Assembly: GCA_028532855.1 (NCBI GenBank)
Contig: JAQQAL010000005.1
Span: 1-64,000, forward strand
DNA: 64,000 bases
Direction: 5' to 3'
Source: Candidatus Thalassospirochaeta sargassi
GTDB lineage: Bacteria; Spirochaetota; Spirochaetia; UBA9216
Part shown: piece by piece, positions 52,003 through 60,822 of the stretch
Position numbering within the stretch: the first letter of the stretch is position 1
Layout: each line of letters starts with the position of its first letter
Notes under the pieces: generated by a model
What the model saw: only the letters and a program-made list of their open reading frames with translations
Told to the model about the DNA's origin: nothing
Databases searched by the model: none
Translations under genes and position numbers: made by a program

Positions 52003-54276
52003 ATGGAAATCAGCGAAGATGTACAGGGCATGCTGAATGCCGCATATCTAGATGCACGTGAACGAAAACACGAATATATAACCCCGGAGCATATTCTTTA
52101 TGCCTCACTTTATTTCGATTTACCGAGACAGATTATACATGCCTGCGGGATTGAACCGGAAGAGCTGCGGATTGAGCTGGAAGAACATCTCAAACACAAT
52201 ATCCCTGTAGCGGATAACGCGGAGCCTATTCAGACAGTCGGCTTTCAGGATGTTATTGAGCGGGCGGTTGTGCATACAGAATCTTCATCCAAGCAGATCC
52301 TTGATCTAGGAGATATCCTTGTTTCTATTTTTGATGAGGAAAAATCATTCAGTTCTTATTATATGAAGCGGGCCGGACTCAACCGGTTGAATCTGCTCGA
52401 GAAGATATCTCACGGGGTTTATGAGGATGATGAGGATCTTTTGTTCGATGCTGAGGAGCTTGAACCGTATCAGTTCTTTGACACTGAAGAGAACGCTACT
52501 CCCCTGCCTGTGACGGAACCGCAGGAACAACCACAAAAGAATCCCCTGCATGCCTACACCAGAGACTTGACAGAGGAAGCTTCCCAGGGGCTTCTGCAGT
52601 CCTTCATCGGCAGAAGGGACCTCTTAAACCGTATATCGGAAGTTCTTTGCAGAAAGCTCAAGAATAATCCTATCCTCGTCGGAGACCCAGGCACAGGTAA
52701 GACCGCTCTTGCTGAAGGCCTTGCCCTTCTTGTTGTATCGGATAAATGTCCATCTTTTTTGAAAGATTACAGAATTCTCTCCCTTGATATGGGAAGTGTA
52801 ATTGCCGGTACACGTTTTCGCGGGGATTTTGAGGATCGGCTGAAAAAAATTATATTTGAAGTAGAGAAAATTAAGCGGGTGGTTCTTTTTATTGATGAGA
52901 TACACACAATTATCGGTGCAGGCTCCGTTTCGGGCGGATCGCTTGACGCCGCTAATCTGCTCAAACCAGTCCTTGCTCAGGGTAAAATCCGCTGCATCGG
53001 ATCGACCACTCATAAAGAGTTTAAAAAGTCATTTGAAAATGAACAGGCGCTGCTCAGACGCTTCCAGAAGATTGATGTACCTGAGACCGATCGAGAGGAA
53101 ACCCTTGATATTCTCCGTGGGTTGAAGGCTGAGTTTGAAGAGCACCATGAGGTTGTTTACGCAGAGGGGAGCCTTGAAGCCGCCGTAGACCTGTCGAAGC
53201 AGTATATTAACGACCGCTTCCACCCTGATTCGGCCATTGACGTGATTGATGAGGCGGCAGCATGGATGAGGGTTCATTCCGAGCCGCCCCACAATATTGA
53301 AGTGTCTGATATAGAGAGAATTGTTTCAAGGATATCTAATCTGCCGCAGAAATCCGTCAGCTCAACCGAGGCCGACCGCCTTCGCGAGCTTGGGAATGAC
53401 CTGCAGAATGATATTTTCGGCCAGGATGAAGCACTCACTGCTATTGTCAGAGCTGTCAGACGCGGCCGTGCAGGATTTAAAAATCCGGACAAACCTGTGG
53501 CATCATTTCTTTTTGCCGGACCTACCGGCGTCGGAAAGACAGAAACAGCCCGCAGCCTTGCAGAAGCCCTTTCGATGCCTCTGCATCGCTTTGATATGAG
53601 TGAATATCAGGAAAAACATACGGTTGCCAGGCTGATAGGTTCGCCACCGGGGTATGTGGGCTTTGAAGAGGGCGGACAGCTTACCGACCTTATCAGGCGT
53701 ACGCCGCATGCAGTCCTGCTTCTTGATGAGATCGAAAAGGCTCATCAGGATATTTTCAATGTTCTGCTGCAGATTATGGATTATGCTACCCTTACCGACA
53801 ACAACGGCAAAAAAGCTGATTTTAGAAATGTTATTCTGATTATGACGTCTAATGCCGGTGCACGCGATGTAGGCAAGGCTATGATAGGCTTCGGCAGCAA
53901 TGAAATTACTGAAAGTGCCATAAACACTGCGGTCGAGAAAACTTTCTCACCGGAGTTCCGCAACCGTCTTGATTCCGTTATCAGATTCAACCGGCTCGAT
54001 AAAAGCGTGATTCTGAAAATTGTTGATAAGGAAATCCTGCTTTTTAAGAAGCAGCTGGAAGAAAAAAATGTTGAACTAGAGGTTACTGAAGCATGCCGTA
54101 ATTATCTGGCGGAAAAAGGGTATTCATATGAGTTTGGCGCAAGAAATATTTCAAGACTCATTCAGGATGAGATCAAAACCTTCTTTGTCGACGAGGTACT
54201 CTTCGGCCGCCTGACAAGTGGCGGCAAAACCGTTGCAGATATAGTAGACGGAATGGTCGAGATAAGGGTCATCTGA
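52003..54276 (+). CDS. clpA: ClpA, AAA+ unfoldase of the ClpAP protease
   Basis: The 757-residue protein has the full ClpA plan: an N-domain (about 1-145) that binds ClpS, then AAA module 1 with Walker A VGDPGTGKTALAEG and Walker B VLFIDEIHTIIGAG. AAA module 2 has FAGPTGVGKTETARSL and AVLLLDEIEKAHQD. The ClpP-docking loop AMIGFGSNE (IGF type) is intact, and there is no ClpB-type middle domain. It starts immediately after clpS. It unfolds substrates and feeds ClpP, which is not in this window. aat follows 30 bases downstream. Confidence 0.96.
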   Translation: MEISEDVQGMLNAAYLDARERKHEYITPEHILYASLYFDLPRQIIHACGIEPEELRIELEEHLKHNIPVADNAEPIQTVGFQDVIERAVVHTESSSKQILDLGDILVSIFDEEKSFSSYYMKRAGLNRLNLLEKISHGVYEDDEDLLFDAEELEPYQFFDTEENATPLPVTEPQEQPQKNPLHAYTRDLTEEASQGLLQSFIGRRDLLNRISEVLCRKLKNNPILVGDPGTGKTALAEGLALLVVSDKCPSFLKDYRILSLDMGSVIAGTRFRGDFEDRLKKIIFEVEKIKRVVLFIDEIHTIIGAGSVSGGSLDAANLLKPVLAQGKIRCIGSTTHKEFKKSFENEQALLRRFQKIDVPETDREETLDILRGLKAEFEEHHEVVYAEGSLEAAVDLSKQYINDRFHPDSAIDVIDEAAAWMRVHSEPPHNIEVSDIERIVSRISNLPQKSVSSTEADRLRELGNDLQNDIFGQDEALTAIVRAVRRGRAGFKNPDKPVASFLFAGPTGVGKTETARSLAEALSMPLHRFDMSEYQEKHTVARLIGSPPGYVGFEEGGQLTDLIRRTPHAVLLLDEIEKAHQDIFNVLLQIMDYATLTDNNGKKADFRNVILIMTSNAGARDVGKAMIGFGSNEITESAINTAVEKTFSPEFRNRLDSVIRFNRLDKSVILKIVDKEILLFKKQLEEKNVELEVTEACRNYLAEKGYSYEFGARNISRLIQDEIKTFFVDEVLFGRLTSGGKTVADIVDGMVEIRVI

Positions 54277-54306
54277 GCCTCCGGGCGGATGTAAGCAGCG
54301 GCAGTT

Positions 54307-55017
54307 ATGGAAGATCCGGATTTTCCCGTACTCGAGGAATCGCAGCGAATTGATTTTCCCCTTCCTGCAGAAGCGAATGCCGACGGTATAATAGCAGCAG
54401 GCGGCAACCTGAGCCCCGGAATGCTGATATCAGCCTACAGTCAGGGCGCCTTTCCCTGGTATTCACAAAACGATCCGATTCTCTGGTGGAATCCGGATCC
54501 GCGCTGTGTGCTCTATCCCGCCAAACTGCATGTCTCCAGGAGAATGGAACGCAGACTTCGAAGCGGCGCATTTAATGTCAGTAGTGACTCTGCTTTCGAG
54601 GATGTTATAAGAAGCTGCGCCGGAATAAAGAGGCGTCATGAAGACGGTACCTGGATAGACGAGGATATTATTCGATCTTACTGTGAGCTGCATGAGCTGG
54701 GACTGGCGCATTCGATCGAAACCTGGACTGAATCGGATGCCGGGCCGGTGCTTGCAGGCGGACTTTACGGTATATCACTGGGCAGGTGTTTTTTCGGTGA
54801 ATCGATGTTCTCCCGCGTTACTGATGCGTCAAAGACCGCGTTTATTTCAATGGTCAGGACCCTTGCTGATCGAGGAATCGAGCTGATTGACTGTCAGATT
54901 ACTACTCCGCATCTGCAGTCGCTGGGCGCTGAGGAGATTTCACGCGCTGATTATATGAAAATTTTGAAAGAACTGCTGGACTATCCGGATTTGCGCGGAA
55001 AATGGGAACTGTTTTAA
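54307..55017 (+). CDS. aat: Leucyl/phenylalanyl-tRNA-protein transferase Aat
   Basis: Aat attaches Leu or Phe to proteins beginning with Lys or Arg, creating N-degrons that ClpS recognises. The 236 residues carry YSQGAFPWY, WWNPDPRCVLYP, EDGTWIDEDIIRSYCELHEL, LAGGLYGISLGRCFFGESMF and SKTAFISMV. The clpS-clpA-aat order puts the complete bacterial N-degron branch in one transcription unit. The ribosome-binding site is weak (GCAGCGGCAG), so translation may depend on upstream ribosomes. Confidence 0.95.
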   Translation: MEDPDFPVLEESQRIDFPLPAEANADGIIAAGGNLSPGMLISAYSQGAFPWYSQNDPILWWNPDPRCVLYPAKLHVSRRMERRLRSGAFNVSSDSAFEDVIRSCAGIKRRHEDGTWIDEDIIRSYCELHELGLAHSIETWTESDAGPVLAGGLYGISLGRCFFGESMFSRVTDASKTAFISMVRTLADRGIELIDCQITTPHLQSLGAEEISRADYMKILKELLDYPDLRGKWELF

Positions 55018-55236
55018 TCGTTATCGAATAATTAACATGTTTGCAGTTTGAAACAGCCATTAACTATAATATGTATCAGGGATAGGATGTTTCTTTTATA
55101 CGTGTAAACAATAATTTATAGAGTTTTATTAATAAATTTGTTGAATACAGAAGATCCTGGTCTGGTGCTGCAAAAGCAGAAGACTGAGAAATTTGAATAT
55201 AATTCCCGTTGAAGTGTAAGTTATTCCTGATATGCC

Positions 55237-55265
55237 TTGACAACAGGCCAATGGTGCTGTACTTT
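55237..55265 (+). promoter_or_regulatory. Promoter of the ABC/GntR operon
   Basis: Perfect TTGACA (55237-55242), 17 bases, TACTTT (55260-55265). The inverted repeat described next begins 7 bases after it, so it covers the expected transcription start. Confidence 0.6.
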
Positions 55266-55272
55266 ATAAGTG

Positions 55273-55296
55273 TATTAGTAAGATAGAACACTAATA
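55273..55296. promoter_or_regulatory. Candidate operator for the operon-encoded GntR regulator
   Basis: TATTAGT (55273-55279) and ACTAATA (55290-55296) are perfect 7-base arms with a 10-base spacer. Position over the start site suggests repression by the GntR protein encoded third in the operon. The AAGGAG ribosome-binding site overlaps the right edge. Confidence 0.55.
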
Positions 55297-55307
55297 AGGA
55301 GATTGTT

Positions 55308-56147
55308 ATGCTTGAAGTCAAGAATCTTTCTTTTAATTATTCGAAAAAAAATCTGTTTGATGATCTTAGTCTTGAGGTCCAGCCGGGGCTTTACGGTCTG
55401 CTTGGCAAGAACGGCGCCGGTAAATCAACCCTTCTGAAGCTGATGAGCGGTGAGCTTTTTCCTCAGAGTGGTAGCTGTCTGACCATGGGGGTTGAGGCAT
55501 TAAAGCGAACACCTGAGATGCTATCGGAGATTTATTATCTTCCGGAAGAGTTTGAGCTGCCGTCAATGACCGGAAACCGGTATGTTGAATCTTACTCGCC
55601 TTTTTATCCCAAATTCAGTATGGATTTCTTCAGGAACTGTGCTGAAGAGTTTGAAATATATCCTGGAGATAAGCTCAATTCAATGTCGTACGGTCAGCGG
55701 AAGAAATTCATGATTTCATTCGGCCTGGCTACATGGTCAAGCATCCTTCTGCTTGATGAGCCGACCAACGGTCTTGATATCCCATCAAAGAGTCAGTTTA
55801 GAAGGCTTGCTGCTGCCGGTGCATCGGATGAGAGGATAATACTTGTTTCAACTCATCAGGTTCGGGATATGGAAAATCTGATCGATCCGATTATTATCGT
55901 TGAAGAGGGTAAAATTATTTTCAACCGAAGCATGGAAGAAATTTCCGAATGTATATCTTTTCAGGTTTCTGATATCGAACCGGTAGGAGATGATGTTGTC
56001 TATTACGAAAAAATTCTCGGCGGTTTTCTGACAGCATACGGAAAAAAGGATATGAACAGCCGGGCTGTTGATCTTGAGTTTCTGTTTAACATGGTAGTAG
56101 CAAAAGGCAAGTCCGTTAACGGGCTATTTAACGGAGGTGTAAAATGA
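55308..56147 (+). CDS. ABC transporter ATP-binding protein (YtrB-like)
   Basis: This 279-residue ABC ATPase has Walker A LLGKNGAGKSTLLKLMSG, a somewhat degenerate signature MSYGQRKKFMISFGLA, Walker B ILLLDEPTNGLDIP and the switch His in LVSTHQVRDMENL. The C-terminal extension of about 75 residues is common in exporter or YtrB-type ATPases. It overlaps the permease gene by 4 bases (ATGA). The transported substrate is unknown. Confidence 0.92.
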   Translation: MLEVKNLSFNYSKKNLFDDLSLEVQPGLYGLLGKNGAGKSTLLKLMSGELFPQSGSCLTMGVEALKRTPEMLSEIYYLPEEFELPSMTGNRYVESYSPFYPKFSMDFFRNCAEEFEIYPGDKLNSMSYGQRKKFMISFGLATWSSILLLDEPTNGLDIPSKSQFRRLAAAGASDERIILVSTHQVRDMENLIDPIIIVEEGKIIFNRSMEEISECISFQVSDIEPVGDDVVYYEKILGGFLTAYGKKDMNSRAVDLEFLFNMVVAKGKSVNGLFNGGVK

Positions 56148-56944
56148 ATATAGGGAGGTTCTTCAGCCCTGTCAGAATTTGGTTTCTGTTCAAGAGAGAT
56201 TTTCGGAGCAAATGGAAAGATACCCTGATCTCGATTTGTGCTGCACTTGGTGTATTCCTGCTTATAATGATAATTGTAGCCAAGGCAGGCCGGCTTGATT
56301 ACGGAATTCATTATGCATACGTTAGTATTCTGCTTTATGTTTTCGGAATGATTTTTGCCAGCATGGCTTTCAAAGACGCGCACAGGAAGCTTCTTAACCA
56401 TGATTGGTTGATGCTACCAGCGTCGACCTTTGAAAAGTTCTTTGAGAAGGCGGTTCTGTATTCTGTTATTATTCCGATTGCAACAATTATTATCTATTGG
56501 GTGTTTAATTTTGTTGCACTGCTGGTGATAAGATTGTTTTTCGGTGAGTATTACCCGATTTTCAATATTGCAGATCCCTCTATATGGCAGATGTACGGAT
56601 ATTTTGTAATCGGTGTTTCGGTTTTTATTCTTGGCGCAGCCTGGTTTAAAAATAATAATTTTATTAAAACGATAGTAGCAATTGTAGTTTTTTCTATAAT
56701 TATGTCTCTGCTGTCAACATTGATTATCTGGCTTGTTTTCAATGATTATTTTTGGCCGCTTGTAAGGGGTAACTTTGACTTTTACTATGATTTCAACACC
56801 GGTTTTAAATTTGATGGCATTGAAGCCTACGGAAAGGGTGCATATTATCTGATAAAATTCATCTTCTATGGACTGTTAACACCTGTGTGCTGGCTGGGTG
56901 CCTGGCTGAAGCTTCGTGAAGTGGAGGTTAAAGATGGAGTTTAA
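56144..56944 (+). CDS. ABC transporter permease
   Basis: This 266-residue integral membrane protein has about six hydrophobic helices: LISICAALGVFLLIMIIVA, YVSILLYVFGMIFASMAF, SVIIPIATIIIYWVFNFVA, MYGYFVIGVSVFILGAAWF, TIVAIVVFSIIMSLLST and a final YYLIKFIFYGLLTPVCWLG. There is no close match to a named substrate family. It pairs with the ATPase directly upstream, and the GntR gene starts inside its last 11 bases. Confidence 0.85.
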   Translation: MNIGRFFSPVRIWFLFKRDFRSKWKDTLISICAALGVFLLIMIIVAKAGRLDYGIHYAYVSILLYVFGMIFASMAFKDAHRKLLNHDWLMLPASTFEKFFEKAVLYSVIIPIATIIIYWVFNFVALLVIRLFFGEYYPIFNIADPSIWQMYGYFVIGVSVFILGAAWFKNNNFIKTIVAIVVFSIIMSLLSTLIIWLVFNDYFWPLVRGNFDFYYDFNTGFKFDGIEAYGKGAYYLIKFIFYGLLTPVCWLGAWLKLREVEVKDGV

Positions 56945-57305
56945 AGACGGAAAGGCAATATATCTGCAGATTGCAGATTATATAAGTGAAAACATTCTGC
57001 AGGGTAAATGGAAGGGGGGTGACAGGATAGCCTCAGTTCGCGAATTCGCTGTTGATATTGAGGTAAATCCGAATACGGTGATGAGGGCTTATTCCTACCT
57101 GCAGGATGAGGGAATAATATATAATAAAAGGGGAATTGGTTATTTTGTGGGGGAGGATTCGATGGAAAAAGTTATGACGCTTAAGAAAGAGGATTTTATC
57201 AGCAAGGAGCTGCCGTATTTCTTCAGGATACTGGATATGCTCAATATAGATTTCGATGGACTGAAGGCTATGTATGATGAGTACAGGAGAGAAAGGAGCT
57301 TGTAA
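56934..57305 (+). CDS. GntR-family regulator, YtrA subfamily
   Basis: This 123-residue protein has an N-terminal GntR winged helix (YLQIADYISENILQGKWKGG, then VREFAVDIEVNPNTVMRAYSYLQDEG) and only a short C-terminal helical tail. That is the YtrA pattern, usually linked to ABC transporters. ATG 56934 is preferred over GTG 56916 because GGAGG lies 7 bases upstream. In most YtrA operons the regulator comes first; here it is third. The inverted repeat at 55273-55296 is its likely binding site. Confidence 0.9.
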   Translation: MEFKDGKAIYLQIADYISENILQGKWKGGDRIASVREFAVDIEVNPNTVMRAYSYLQDEGIIYNKRGIGYFVGEDSMEKVMTLKKEDFISKELPYFFRILDMLNIDFDGLKAMYDEYRRERSL

Positions 57306-58051
57306 TGAAGAATTCAAACAAATTTATCTTGATAGTACTATCGTTCATGGCAGCCGTGATGATAGTTCTTACTGTGATGTTCAGAGTGATGTTTGCCGGC
57401 CATTTTGAGATTACAAACGATGGTGACGGATTCAATTTTTCCAATGGTTCGGAATTGATGTTATCTGACGAGTTTGACTATAAAGGATTTGATGAAATCA
57501 AAGTTGTCGGTGGCTGGGATATTCTTGTTATCTCAAGCAGTGAGTTTGATATCAGTGTAGATTACAACGAGGCTGCCCGTGATAGTGCTGAGATCAGAAA
57601 GTCAGGTGATGTCCTTTATCTAAGCCTTGATTATCAGCGAAGCGGAATGGCCAGTGATTTTCATGGAGCATCGGCTACTATCTACATGCCCGAGCTTGAA
57701 GCCGTATCGGTTGACGGCGCGGTGAACCTGAACATTGAGAATTTTTCCGGAGACAAACTTGATTTTGACCTTGACGGTGCGGGCCAGATAATAGGAGAGA
57801 ACTGCAGTTATGAACAATTTGATATCGATACCAACGGGGCAGTCAATGTGGATTTTTACGACAGCAAGGTTGTCAGCGCGGATGTCAACATAGACGGCGC
57901 CGGAAATGTACAGCTTAGAATGGCCGGCGGAGAGTTATCAGGCCGGTTATCCGGGCTTGCCCGTCTTGAATACACCGGTAAGGTCAGCGAATTGACTGTT
58001 GCTGAAGACGGCATAGCAAATGTAGAATATGTGAAAAATGCGGGGAATTGA
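57305..58051 (+). CDS. Exported DUF2807 (GIN-domain) protein
   Basis: This 248-residue protein has an N-terminal hydrophobic segment (about residues 7-32), a signal anchor or signal peptide. A right-handed beta-helix-like domain follows with repeated short turns: AVSVDGAVNLNIENFSG, FDLDGAGQIIGENCSYEQFD, DTNGAVNVDFYDSKVVS and NIDGAGNVQLRMAGGELSG. This matches the putative auto-transporter adhesin head GIN domain. It begins on the last base of the GntR stop. A role beside the ABC transporter at the cell envelope is likely but undefined. Confidence 0.85.
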   Translation: MKNSNKFILIVLSFMAAVMIVLTVMFRVMFAGHFEITNDGDGFNFSNGSELMLSDEFDYKGFDEIKVVGGWDILVISSSEFDISVDYNEAARDSAEIRKSGDVLYLSLDYQRSGMASDFHGASATIYMPELEAVSVDGAVNLNIENFSGDKLDFDLDGAGQIIGENCSYEQFDIDTNGAVNVDFYDSKVVSADVNIDGAGNVQLRMAGGELSGRLSGLARLEYTGKVSELTVAEDGIANVEYVKNAGN

Positions 58052-58091
58052 TTGCTACGATTACAATTGAGTTTTATTTGTGGATATTACG

Positions 58092-58125
58092 ACCGGGGGC
58101 AGTATCAAACTGTCCCCGGTTTTTT
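58092..58125 (+). terminator. Strong terminator after the ABC/GntR operon
   Basis: ACCGGGGGCAG (58092-58102) pairs with CTGTCCCCGGT (58110-58120) with one mismatch pair, loop TATCAAA, then T6. Confidence 0.9.
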
Positions 58126-58444
58126 ATGCCGGAGAAATAAGCTTAGTTAAAGATTTCAAGGAATTCCAGAGGATTTTCAGTTTTCACGTGTTGAAGAGGC
58201 CGTTAGAAGCCGGGGTGTAGAGAAGAACTGAGTAAACTTCAGGAATAACTGCTTGATTTTATCATATTATTCCTGTAGATTTATCTCATACCATTGAAGG
58301 TATTCGTATTATTAGTTAGTTGAATTGTTTCTGATTATTATCAAAGATGCGTAAAGATCCAAGTAATCCCGCCTTTTTTTTAATTTTGTACTTATCAGCG
58401 AAAAATAACTGTGAATTATCTAATTAATTGGTAAAAACTAAATA
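58126..58444. other. Gene-free AT-rich stretch
   Basis: About 320 bases between the terminator and the RRM leader hairpin hold no convincing gene. I see a weak promoter-like pair TTATCA (58393-58398)/TTATCT (58416-58421), 17 bases apart, which could drive the RRM gene, and a 26-codon reading frame at 58347-58427 without a ribosome-binding site. An RRM autoregulatory leader is possible. Confidence 0.4.
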
Positions 58445-58464
58445 TACCGACAGGAATCGGTATG
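58445..58464 (+). promoter_or_regulatory. Hairpin directly before the RRM gene ribosome-binding site
   Basis: ATACCGA (58445-58451), loop CAGGAA, TCGGTAT (58458-58464). The GAGGAG ribosome-binding site begins at the next base (58465). The loop itself looks like a Shine-Dalgarno core. An RNA-binding product and a structured leader suggest autoregulation; this is inference. Confidence 0.45.
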
Positions 58465-58474
58465 AGGAGACAAT

Positions 58475-58753
58475 ATGGCTAAGAAGATTTATGTAGGAAA
58501 TATCAGTTTCAACGCACAGGAAGACGACCTGAGAACACTTTTTTCTCAGTATGGTGAGGTTGTTGATGTAAAGATTATCACTGATAAGTATACAGAACGC
58601 TCAAAAGGATTCGGCTTTATCGAGATGCAGGAAGACTCAGCTGCAGAAGCTGCAATCTCCGCTCTGGACGGAAAAGAGATGCTCGGACGCGAATTGAGAG
58701 TGAACGAAGCACAGGAACGAAAGGAACGACCGAGGTATAACGATTTTCGTTAA
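58475..58753 (+). CDS. RRM-domain RNA-binding protein
   Basis: This 92-residue single RRM protein has RNP2 IYVGNISF and RNP1 KGFGFIEM, plus a short basic tail (RKERPRYNDFR). Such bacterial glycine-poor RRM proteins are often cold-induced or post-transcriptional regulators. A strong GAGGAG site precedes the ATG, with the hairpin just upstream. A terminator follows, then a small charged protein. Confidence 0.95.
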   Translation: MAKKIYVGNISFNAQEDDLRTLFSQYGEVVDVKIITDKYTERSKGFGFIEMQEDSAAEAAISALDGKEMLGRELRVNEAQERKERPRYNDFR

Positions 58754-58768
58754 GCAGACCTGTTGAAG

Positions 58769-58798
58769 AAAGCAGTCGATTATCGGCTGCTTTTTTTT
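58769..58798 (+). terminator. Terminator after the RRM gene
   Basis: AAAGCAG and the following TCG-containing arm pair with GCTGCTTT, ending in T8. The stem is 6-8 bases with a short loop. Confidence 0.85.
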
Positions 58799-58823
58799 AC
58801 TTCCAATATCAGAGGAGCTATAG

Positions 58824-59012
58824 ATGGCAAAGAATTTTTACTCATATGAAAAAAGACAGAATGAGCTGAAAAAGCAGAAGAAAAAGCAAGAGAAAATGAA
58901 GAAAAAACTCGAACGTAAAAAACTAAAGGCTGAAGGAGAACCGGGGCAGGAGCAGGAATCTTCTATTGAAGATGTCGAAAACAATGCACCCGTTGAAGAG
59001 GAAGATAACTAG
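58824..59012 (+). CDS. 62-residue highly charged protein
   Basis: This small protein has a Lys/Glu-rich helix (about residues 12-36, over half Lys or Arg) followed by an acidic tail (about 37-62) rich in Glu, Asp and Gln. There are no cysteines, signal peptide or membrane segment. AGAGGAG precedes ATG 58824, which supports a real gene. It lies just behind the RRM gene terminator. The bipolar charge suggests binding to RNA or ribosomes, or a disordered chaperone-like role; I cannot name a family. Confidence 0.7.
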   Translation: MAKNFYSYEKRQNELKKQKKKQEKMKKKLERKKLKAEGEPGQEQESSIEDVENNAPVEEEDN

Positions 59013-59098
59013 ATTTTTCTGATATCCGTATTATGCGGCAGTTGACGGTTACAAGCCTGATGTTGTGCCGCTGTTTTCAAACAGCTCAATATTCAAAG

Positions 59099-59124
59099 AG
59101 AGCCGCCCGGTTCTGGACGGCTCT
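59099..59124. terminator. Hairpin between convergent genes
   Basis: AGAGCCG (59099-59105) pairs with CGGCTCT (59118-59124) with a 12-base loop. Neither side has a T-run, so function as a terminator for the charged miniprotein or crt is tentative. Confidence 0.4.
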
Positions 59125-59148
59125 GTAAACTAAAGATTACTCAGGTAA

Positions 59149-59940
59149 TCAGTAGCCGGCCCATACCGGTTTTCTTTTACCGACGAAAGCCTCTTTTCCT
59201 TCCTTGGCATCCTGATGAGAAAATATTAAACCGAATTTATTAGTCTCAAAAGCCATCATAGTTTCAAGATCATTGTCGCTACAGAGGTTAAGCATTGCTT
59301 TTGCTTCTTTAACTGAGTTGGGGCTTGCCTTATCCATTTCTTTTGCCAAAGATAGAACGGTATCCATAAGTTCATCTGCAGGGCAGACCTTATTTACGAT
59401 TCCGAGTTTCAGAGCGTCTTCCGCACCGATCATTCGGCCTGTGTATATAAGTTCTTTGGCTGCAGCCTTGCCGATTCTGTCAACAAGCCGCTTGTTGCCG
59501 CAGAAGCCGGGGATTATACCGAGTGTAGCCTCGGGAAATCCGAGTTTTGCCTTGTCGGAAGCGTATGCAAAATCACATGAAAGTGCAACTTCCAAACCGC
59601 CGCCGAGGGCAAATCCGTTAACAGCAGCAATGACGGGTATGCTAAGTTCCTCTATCTTGCGCATTACAGTTCCACCGGCCTGAGAGAATTCGCAGGCTTC
59701 AATGGGCTTGAGTTTATCCATTTCCTTGATATCGGCACCTGCAATAAATGCCTTTCCTTCTCCTGTCAGGATCAGGCATCTTAGGCTTGGGTCATTAGAC
59801 GCCTTTTTCTCAACTTCGGTAATAGCTTCAGATATTTCAGCAATGACCTCTGAGCTGAGCGCGTTTAAACTTGCAGTATTGGTGAAGGTGAGAAGCACTG
59901 CATTTTCAATTCTTTCATATTTAAGATATTTAAATGACAT
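59149..59940 (-). CDS. crt: Crotonase (3-hydroxybutyryl-CoA dehydratase / enoyl-CoA hydratase)
   Basis: The 263-residue crotonase-fold enzyme has the oxyanion-hole segments AFIAGADIKEM and ALGGGLEVALSCDFAYAS, and the catalytic glutamates in GGGLEVAL and FPEATLGIIPGFCG. It hydrates or dehydrates crotonyl-CoA/3-hydroxybutyryl-CoA. It is the last gene of the bcd-etfB-etfA-hbd-crt operon, 12 bases after hbd. The context makes the Crt role in butyryl-CoA formation the best call. Confidence 0.93.
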   Translation of the reverse strand: MSFKYLKYERIENAVLLTFTNTASLNALSSEVIAEISEAITEVEKKASNDPSLRCLILTGEGKAFIAGADIKEMDKLKPIEACEFSQAGGTVMRKIEELSIPVIAAVNGFALGGGLEVALSCDFAYASDKAKLGFPEATLGIIPGFCGNKRLVDRIGKAAAKELIYTGRMIGAEDALKLGIVNKVCPADELMDTVLSLAKEMDKASPNSVKEAKAMLNLCSDNDLETMMAFETNKFGLIFSHQDAKEGKEAFVGKRKPVWAGY

Positions 59941-59952
59941 GATGTTCTTTCC

Positions 59953-60807
59953 TTATTTAGAATAGTCGTAAAAACCCTTACCGGTTTTTCGGCCAAGGTA
60001 TCCTGCACTGACCATTCTTCGCAGAAGCGGTGACGGCCTGTATTTTGGATCTCCAAAGTCATCATAAAGAACTTCCATAACCTTCAGGCAGACATCAAGT
60101 CCAACAAGATCTCCAAGAGCCAGGGGGCCTATCGGGTGGTTTGCACCGAGCTTCATGATTTCATCAATCTGTGCAGGGCTTGCAATACCGTCTGCAAGAC
60201 AGCCAATTCCTTCGTTTATAACAGGAATTAGTATTCGGTTCAGGACGAAACCCGGAGAGTCTTTCACTAGTACGCCGGTCTTGCCAATCTGCTCAGAAAG
60301 TTCCATTACAGCTTTGGATGTTTCTTCATTCGTCTGAAGAGCTTCGATAACCTCGATAAGTTTCATAACCGGTGCCGGATTCATGAAGTGCATGCCTATA
60401 AAGCGTTCGGGCTTATCAACAGCCTTGGCAAGCTCGGTGATAGAAATGGTAGAAGTATTTGTAGCTATAATACAATTATCAGAAACTATTTCAGAGATAG
60501 CTTTAAACGATGTTTTTTTCAGATCACGATCCTCAAGAATCGCTTCAACTACAATTTCACAATCTTTAAAATCTTTTAAATCAGAAGATGTTGTGATATT
60601 AGCTAAGACGCTGTCTTTTTTTTCAGCAGTAATTTTGTCCTTTGCTACAAGTCTTTCAAGATTCTTTGTTATACCGGCTATCGCCCTCTCAAGCTCACCG
60701 TCTACAACCGAAACAAGAACCGTTTTGAGTCCTGCAGCTGCAAATACCTGTACTATGCCGGCACCCATTGTTCCGCCGCCGTAAACTCCTGCATTATTGA
60801 TATTCAT
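59953..60807 (-). CDS. hbd: 3-hydroxybutyryl-CoA dehydrogenase
   Basis: The 284 residues match the short bacterial Hbd. The NAD-binding motif is [20 protein letters not shown]. Catalytic elements are [24 protein letters not shown] (active-site His), [14 protein letters not shown] and [19 protein letters not shown]. It ends in [12 protein letters not shown]. It reduces acetoacetyl-CoA in the fermentative direction. It lies between etfA (15 bases) and crt (12 bases). Confidence 0.96.
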   Translation of the reverse strand: MNINNAGVYGGGTMGAGIVQVFAAAGLKTVLVSVVDGELERAIAGITKNLERLVAKDKITAEKKDSVLANITTSSDLKDFKDCEIVVEAILEDRDLKKTSFKAISEIVSDNCIIATNTSTISITELAKAVDKPERFIGMHFMNPAPVMKLIEVIEALQTNEETSKAVMELSEQIGKTGVLVKDSPGFVLNRILIPVINEGIGCLADGIASPAQIDEIMKLGANHPIGPLALGDLVGLDVCLKVMEVLYDDFGDPKYRPSPLLRRMVSAGYLGRKTGKGFYDYSK

Positions 60808-60822
60808 ATGTTTACTCCTTTC

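Noticed and set aside
55076-55321. Minus-strand 81-residue frame in the aat-ABC gap
   Set aside because: The DNA is AT-rich regulatory sequence with a promoter and operator on the other strand; composition is non-protein-like.
58347-58427. 26-codon upstream reading frame before the RRM gene
   Set aside because: No ribosome-binding site and AT-driven composition; kept only as a note in the gene-free stretch.
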